Source of the DNA: Actinoallomurus liliacearum | GTDB lineage: Bacteria; Actinomycetota; Actinomycetes; Streptosporangiales; Streptosporangiaceae | DNA: 64,000 nt | Direction: 5' to 3' | Assembly (NCBI RefSeq): GCF_039542035.1 | Contig: NZ_BAABHJ010000009.1 | Span: 1 to 64,000, forward strand | Shown here: positions 59,642 through 64,000 of the stretch, piece after piece | Position numbering within the stretch: the first letter of the stretch is position 1 | Layout: every line of letters begins with the position of its first letter | Notes under the pieces: generated by a model | What the model was told of the DNA's origin: nothing | Seen by the model: only the letters and a program-made list of their open reading frames with translations | The model's database searches: none | Program-made: the position numbers and the translations under genes

Positions 59642-61840
59642 ATGGCCGAGACGACCGCGTACCGGATCTGTCCCCTGTGCGAGGCCACCTGCGGCCTCGA
59701 GCTGACGATCGCGGACGGCCGGGTCACCGGCGCCCGCGGCGACCGCGCCGACGTCTTCAGCCACGGCTTCGTCTGCCCCAAGGGCGCGACCATCGGCGAG
59801 CTCGAGGACGACCCCGACCGGCTGCGCTCCCCCATGGTCCGCGACGGCGACGACTGGCGCGAGGTGGGCTGGGAGGAGGCGTTCGCGGCGGTACGCCGCG
59901 GCCTCGGCGAGGTCACCGGACGCCACGGCCGGCAGGCGCTCGCCCTCTACCTCGGCAACCCGAACGTCCACACCCTGGCGGGAGGCCTGTACGCCGGCCC
60001 GCTCGCCCGCGCGCTGGGCAGCACGAACCTCTACACCGCCAGCACGGTCGACCAGATGCCCAAGCACGTCTCCAGCGGCCTGCTGTTCGGCGACCCCCTG
60101 GCCATCCCGGTGCCGGACCTGGACCGCACCTCGTACCTGCTGGTCCTCGGCGCCAATCCGCTGGAGTCCAACGGCAGCCTGTGCACCGCCGCGGACTTCC
60201 CCGGAAAGCTGAAGGCGCTGCGCCGGCGCGGCGGCACCCTCGTCGTCGTCGACCCGCGCCGCACCCGGACCGCGCGCCTCGCCGACCGGCACCTGCCGAT
60301 CCGGCCGGGCGCCGACGCGTACCTGCTCTTCGGCGTCGTGCGCACCCTGTTCACCGAGGGCCTGGTCGCCGACACCCCCGGGGTCGACGGCGTCGCGGAC
60401 GTGGAACGGCTGAGCCGCGACTTCGCCCCCGAGGACGTCGCGGACGTCTGCGGGATCCCGGCCGAGGAGATCCGGCGGATCGCCCGCGAACTGGCCGCCG
60501 CCCCGAGCGCCGCCGTGTACGCCCGCATCGGCACCTGCACCGCCGAGTTCGGCACGCTCACCAACTGGCTGGTCGACGTCGTCAACGTCCTGACCGGCAA
60601 CCTGGACCGGCCCGGTGGCGCGATGTTCCCCCTCGCCCCGCACCGCCGCCCCGGCATGGGCAGCGGGCGCGGGTTCCGGACCGGCCGCTGGCACAGCCGC
60701 GTCCGCGGCCTCCCCGAGGTACGCGGCGAGCTGCCCGCCACCACCCTGGCCGACGAGATCCACACGCCCGGCGAGGGGCGGGTGCGCGCCCTGATCACGG
60801 TGGCCGGCAACCCGGTGCTGTCCCTGCCCGGCGGCGAGCGCCTCGGCGACGCGCTCGACGACCTGGAGTTCATGGTCAGCGTCGACCCGTACCTGAACGA
60901 GACGACGCGGCACGCGCACGTGATCCTGCCGCCGCCCCCGCCGAGCCGGTCACCGCACTACGACCTGGCGTTCGGGGACCTCGCGGTGCGCAACACCGCG
61001 CGGTACTCCCCGCCCGCGGTCCCGCTCCGGGACGGCGAGCTCGAGGAGTGCGCGATCCTGTCCCGCCTCATCGGCATCGTGTCCGGACAGGACACCGACG
61101 TCGACGAGTCGGTCATCGCCCACCTGCTCGGCAAGGCGATCGCCGACCCGTCCTCGCCCGTTCACGGCCGGGATCCGGCGGAGCTGCTGCCGCGGCTGAC
61201 CGGCGAGACCCCGGCGCTGCGCCGCCTCGACCTCATGCTGCGCCTCGGCGCGTACGGCGACGGGTTCGGCGCGGTGCCGGACGGCCTGTCCCTGCGCGCG
61301 CTGCGGAACGCGCCGCACGGCGTCGACCTCGGCCCGCTGCGGCCCCGGCTGCCCGAGGTGCTGCGGACGCCGTCCGGCCGGATCGAGCTGTGCCCGCCGC
61401 CGCTCGCCGAGGACGCCGTACGGCTCCGCGACGGCCTCGCCCGGCGGCGTACCGGCCTGGTCCTCATCGGCCGCCGCCACCTACGGTCCAACAACAGCTG
61501 GCTGCACAACGTGCCGGGCCTGGTCCGGGGCTCGAACCGCTGCACGCTGCAGGTCCACCCCGAGGACGCCGGCCGCCTCGGGCTGACGGACGCGGGAACG
61601 GCGAAGGTGACGGGCGCCGGCGGCACGATCGAGGCGGAGGTGGAGGTCACCGCCGAGATCATGCCCGGCGTCGTCAGCCTCCCCCACGGCTGGGGTCACG
61701 GCCGACCCGGCACGCGGATGGCCGTCGCCGCCGCGCACCCCGGCGTCAACGCCAACGCCCTCACCGACCCGCTCGCCCTCGACCCGCTGTCCGGCAACGC
61801 CGTGCTCAACGGAGTGCCGGTGGAGGTCCAGCCCGCCTGA
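59642..61840 (+). CDS. Molybdopterin-dependent oxidoreductase with [4Fe-4S] domain
   Basis: A 732-residue member of the DMSO-reductase superfamily. The N-terminal cluster motif is C-x2-C-x3-C (CPLCEATCG, residues 10-16) with the fourth cysteine in FVCPKG. Bis-MGD binding regions follow (LYLGNPNVH, YLLVLGANPLESNGS, VVVDPRRTRTA, ITVAGNPVLSLPGG), and a C-terminal dinucleotide-binding domain with RRHLRSNNSWLHN and GWGHG. No Tat signal, so it is cytoplasmic. ATG 59642 is 5 bases after CGGAGG. It is monocistronic with no small subunits nearby; related to formate-dehydrogenase or nitrate-reductase-like proteins of unknown role. Confidence 0.92.
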   Translation: MAETTAYRICPLCEATCGLELTIADGRVTGARGDRADVFSHGFVCPKGATIGELEDDPDRLRSPMVRDGDDWREVGWEEAFAAVRRGLGEVTGRHGRQALALYLGNPNVHTLAGGLYAGPLARALGSTNLYTASTVDQMPKHVSSGLLFGDPLAIPVPDLDRTSYLLVLGANPLESNGSLCTAADFPGKLKALRRRGGTLVVVDPRRTRTARLADRHLPIRPGADAYLLFGVVRTLFTEGLVADTPGVDGVADVERLSRDFAPEDVADVCGIPAEEIRRIARELAAAPSAAVYARIGTCTAEFGTLTNWLVDVVNVLTGNLDRPGGAMFPLAPHRRPGMGSGRGFRTGRWHSRVRGLPEVRGELPATTLADEIHTPGEGRVRALITVAGNPVLSLPGGERLGDALDDLEFMVSVDPYLNETTRHAHVILPPPPPSRSPHYDLAFGDLAVRNTARYSPPAVPLRDGELEECAILSRLIGIVSGQDTDVDESVIAHLLGKAIADPSSPVHGRDPAELLPRLTGETPALRRLDLMLRLGAYGDGFGAVPDGLSLRALRNAPHGVDLGPLRPRLPEVLRTPSGRIELCPPPLAEDAVRLRDGLARRRTGLVLIGRRHLRSNNSWLHNVPGLVRGSNRCTLQVHPEDAGRLGLTDAGTAKVTGAGGTIEAEVEVTAEIMPGVVSLPHGWGHGRPGTRMAVAAAHPGVNANALTDPLALDPLSGNAVLNGVPVEVQPA

Positions 61841-61918
61841 CGAGGCGCGGACCAGGGTGCGCCCCGCCGGACGAGGCGCCGGACGGGGTCGCCCCCGCCC
61901 GATGGCCGGGCGCGCGGC

Positions 61919-62479
61919 TCAGGCGACGAGCTCGGACTCCTCGTCCGCGCGGGCCGCGACCGGCCCGACGCCCGCCGAGGAGGCGGAGCCGGCCGTCTTC
62001 TCGTGCGGGAAGACCCACTTCTTCATCGCCCACCAGCGGAAGACCATGCCGAGCAGCGTTCCGATGATCATGCCGCTGAGGAAGTCGGAGATCTCCTGGC
62101 CGACGTGGCTGACGTTCGGGTACTGCAGGTTGAACGCGTAACGCGCCAGGTAGAGCGGGATGTCGTTGACAATGATGCCCAGGCCGCTCACGACGAAGAA
62201 CAGCACCGCCTCGACGTGCCGCCTGCGGCCGCCGCGGGCCCGGAACGACCAGCCGCTGTTCATCAGGTACGACGCGATCGTCGCGACGATGATCGCGATG
62301 GTGAGCGCCGTCACCGGCTTGGTCCGCATGACCGTCAGCTTGAGCCCGTAGTTCACCCCGGCGGTCAGCAGGAAGCAGACACCGCCGGTGAAGGCGAACT
62401 TCACCAGCTCACGGTGCTTGACCAGCAGCGGGCGAAGTGGCGCGGGGACGCGGGAGAGCGTGATCCGGGTGAGCGACAC
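61919..62479 (-). CDS. GtrA family membrane protein
   Basis: A 186-residue protein with four TM helices (about 25-45, 58-75, 90-112, 130-152) and the GtrA pattern LVKFAFTGGVCFLLTAGVNYGL, SYLMNSGWSFR and FRWWAMKKWVFP. GtrA proteins help flip polyprenyl-linked sugars for cell-envelope glycosylation. GTG 62479 starts the protein. No glycosyltransferase is adjacent in the window. Confidence 0.92.
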   Translation of the reverse strand: MSLTRITLSRVPAPLRPLLVKHRELVKFAFTGGVCFLLTAGVNYGLKLTVMRTKPVTALTIAIIVATIASYLMNSGWSFRARGGRRRHVEAVLFFVVSGLGIIVNDIPLYLARYAFNLQYPNVSHVGQEISDFLSGMIIGTLLGMVFRWWAMKKWVFPHEKTAGSASSAGVGPVAARADEESELVA

Positions 62480-62650
62480 CCGGGCAGTCTACGGGCCGGA
62501 GGACACTGGAGGGGCCCGACCCCGACATGTCCGATGGGTCACGCGGTATCCCCCATCCGGCCCGCGCGTTGTCATCGACCAGCTCACCGGACGCCGCCGA
62601 CGAGCGCGCGGATCGCCACTAATTCGATGGATTCGCCGACCCGCCTCCCC

Positions 62651-62699
62651 TAGGGTCGTCGCGGCCCCGAGGTCGTCAGGTCGCCGGTAGGAGTGGATC
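62651..62699 (+). promoter_or_regulatory. Promoter and RBS of RNA ligase gene
   Basis: TAGGGT (62651-62656) is a good minus-10 placing a transcript start near 62663. GTAGGAG is spaced 6 bases before ATG 62700. The rest of the 220-base gap to the divergent GtrA gene shows nothing further. Confidence 0.45.
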
Positions 62700-64000
62700 A
62701 TGCGAGTGCACTATCCCCGCACTCCCCACCTGCCCTGGTCTCCGGGAGTCGGGGCGGACGACGTGCGCGCCGCCGGCCTGTCCGGGCTCGCCGGCCGGGA
62801 GGTCGTGGTCACCGAGAAGCTCGACGGGGAGAACACGACGATGTACCCCGACGGGCTGCACGCCCGCTCGCTGGACAGCGCGCATCACCCGTCCCGCGCC
62901 TGGATCAAGGCGCTGCACGGCCGGATCGCGCGCCGGATCCCGGTGGGCGTGCGGGTCTGCGGGGAGAACCTCTACGCCCGCCACTCGATCGCCTACCAGG
63001 ACCTGGAGAGCTGGTTCTACCTCTTCTCCGTGTGGGACGGCGACCACTGCCTGGACTGGGACCGCACCGTGCGCTTCGCCCGGCGGCTGGGCGTACCCGT
63101 ACCGGCCGTGCTGTGGCGCGGCGTCTTCGACGAGCGCCGCCTGCGGGCGCTCCGCCTCGACACGCGGCGGCAGGAGGGCTACGTCGTACGGACCGTCGAC
63201 GGCTTCCCCCGCGACGAGTTCGGCCACCGGGTCGCCAAGTGGGTACGGCCGGCGCACGTACGCACGGACGAGCACTGGATGCTCGGCCCCGTCGTCGAGA
63301 ACGGCCTGAGCCCGGCCGCCGCGCTGTGGCAGGCGCGGTCCGGCGCGCTCCCCGGCGCGGCGGCCCTCCTCGACGCGGTGGGGATGACCATCGCCGACCT
63401 GACCGCCCCCGATACGTCCGCCCCCGATACGTCCGCGCCCGATGCCTCCGCCGCGTCGGCGGACGCCGCCGGAACGAGCCGGCGTACCGAGACGGCCGTC
63501 GAGCGCGCCGAGGCGATCGTCGCCGAGGTCTCCGCCCGCCTCGACCTGCTGGGGCGCTCCGGCGACGAACGGCTGACGGGCCTGCTGGCGGCCCTTCTTC
63601 ACGGCGCCGGCCGGGTCCGGCTGATGCCCCGGCTGGTGGCGCCTCTCGGCGTGCCGCAGGCCCGCCGGGTCGCGGACCTGGTCGGCCTGCACCCCGGTCT
63701 GCACCGTCCCTTCCCGGACGAGGCGCGGCGCGTCGGTCTCACCCGGCTCGCGGCCATGGCCGACGTCGGTGTACTGCACGCCGTCGCCGCCGCGGTCCTG
63801 ACCGGGCGCGACGACGCCGAGGCCGCCGAGGCCCGCGAGCAGGTCGGCTGGTCCGAACTGCACGCCGACGAGGCCGGGCTCCTCACCGAGTCGCCGCTGG
63901 AACCACTGCGGGCCGGTCTGCGCCAGGCCCTCGCCGACGTCGCGGGGACGGGCGCCGGCCGGGACGTCGCGGACCGCTGCTGGGCGGAGGCACGGGAGGC
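62700..64000 (+). CDS. RNA ligase family protein, partial (3' end outside window)
   Basis: The frame is open from ATG 62700 to the right edge (433 full codons). The nucleotidyl-transferase motif I K40-L-D-G43 lies in EKLDGENTTMYPDG, followed by RVCGENLYARHSI (motif III region), FYLFSVWDG, and a motif IV/V region EGYVVRTVDGF..RVAKWVRP. It matches bacterial RNA ligases of the T4 Rnl2/DRB0094 kind. A variable linker with three APDTS-like repeats (about 237-252) leads into a helical C-terminal domain with LLGRSGDERLTGLLAALLHGAGR. Actinomycete homologues commonly neighbour a kinase/ATPase gene that would lie just beyond the edge (known from the family, not visible here). Confidence 0.88.
   Translation, partial: MRVHYPRTPHLPWSPGVGADDVRAAGLSGLAGREVVVTEKLDGENTTMYPDGLHARSLDSAHHPSRAWIKALHGRIARRIPVGVRVCGENLYARHSIAYQDLESWFYLFSVWDGDHCLDWDRTVRFARRLGVPVPAVLWRGVFDERRLRALRLDTRRQEGYVVRTVDGFPRDEFGHRVAKWVRPAHVRTDEHWMLGPVVENGLSPAAALWQARSGALPGAAALLDAVGMTIADLTAPDTSAPDTSAPDASAASADAAGTSRRTETAVERAEAIVAEVSARLDLLGRSGDERLTGLLAALLHGAGRVRLMPRLVAPLGVPQARRVADLVGLHPGLHRPFPDEARRVGLTRLAAMADVGVLHAVAAAVLTGRDDAEAAEAREQVGWSELHADEAGLLTESPLEPLRAGLRQALADVAGTGAGRDVADRCWAEARE

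Noticed and set aside
61841..61918. GC-rich direct repeats between the molybdopterin oxidoreductase and GtrA genes as a terminator
   Set aside because: The repeats (CGCC.GACGAGGCGC) are direct, not inverted, and I could not find a convincing stem.
63400..63460. Short tandem repeats considered as a CRISPR or VNTR locus
   Set aside because: The three 15-base units are in frame within the RNA ligase linker and have no spacers.

Overview
The window is chromosomal DNA of a high-GC actinomycete. Codons end almost always in G or C, GTG starts are common, and several genes look leaderless. Family content fits a Streptosporangiales or Streptomyces-like organism: XRE/DUF5753 regulators paired with DUF397 mini-proteins, a SAV2177-type methyltransferase, DUF5999, an F420-type LLM oxidoreductase and mycolate-free envelope genes. 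Placement below the class is inference. I saw no rRNA, tRNA, CRISPR array, prophage or intact insertion sequence.

Left part (1-24.8 kb): a partial LuxR-type ATPase regulator lies opposite an Old Yellow Enzyme. Next come an acyl-CoA ligase/TetR pair divergent from an MFS/ADP-ribosylglycohydrolase pair, an XRE/DUF397 module divergent from a methyltransferase, and two more AMP-forming ligases, one of them benzoate-CoA-ligase-like. A compact minus-strand operon at 14.7-17.4 kb encodes a cupredoxin lipoprotein, a Tat metallophosphoesterase, an ECF sigma factor and a membrane-anchored Rieske protein. It faces a DUF5999/GH15 operon across an intergenic region with two mirrored ECF-like promoter modules. 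PaaX and ROK regulators and the xylAB xylose operon follow.

Middle (24.8-46 kb): MarR, a NarL-type two-component pair divergent from a nitrilase-fold Lnt-like acyltransferase, a small secreted cationic peptide, proline iminopeptidase and a membrane methyltransferase. Then comes an accessory stretch: a zinc-ribbon gene with an in-frame stop near its apparent start, a lipoprotein gene between two copies of a long palindromic repeat, a VOC protein, and a second XRE module with two tandem DUF397 mini-genes opposite two unknown small genes. An LLM oxidoreductase, a MetE-like protein with a divergent HxlR regulator, and a tightly coupled oxidative operon (FAD oxidoreductase, alpha-hydroxyacid oxidase, N-terminally anchored P450, MFS exporter) precede an OmpR-type two-component pair.

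Right part (46-64 kb): a large secreted M36 metalloprotease, then a muropeptide scavenging locus. On the minus strand an Opp-type ABC transporter runs into murR and murQ; on the plus strand are a serine hydrolase, anmK and a GNAT. The two halves share one palindromic operator. A molybdopterin oxidoreductase, a GtrA flippase-like protein and an RNA ligase that leaves the window close the sequence.
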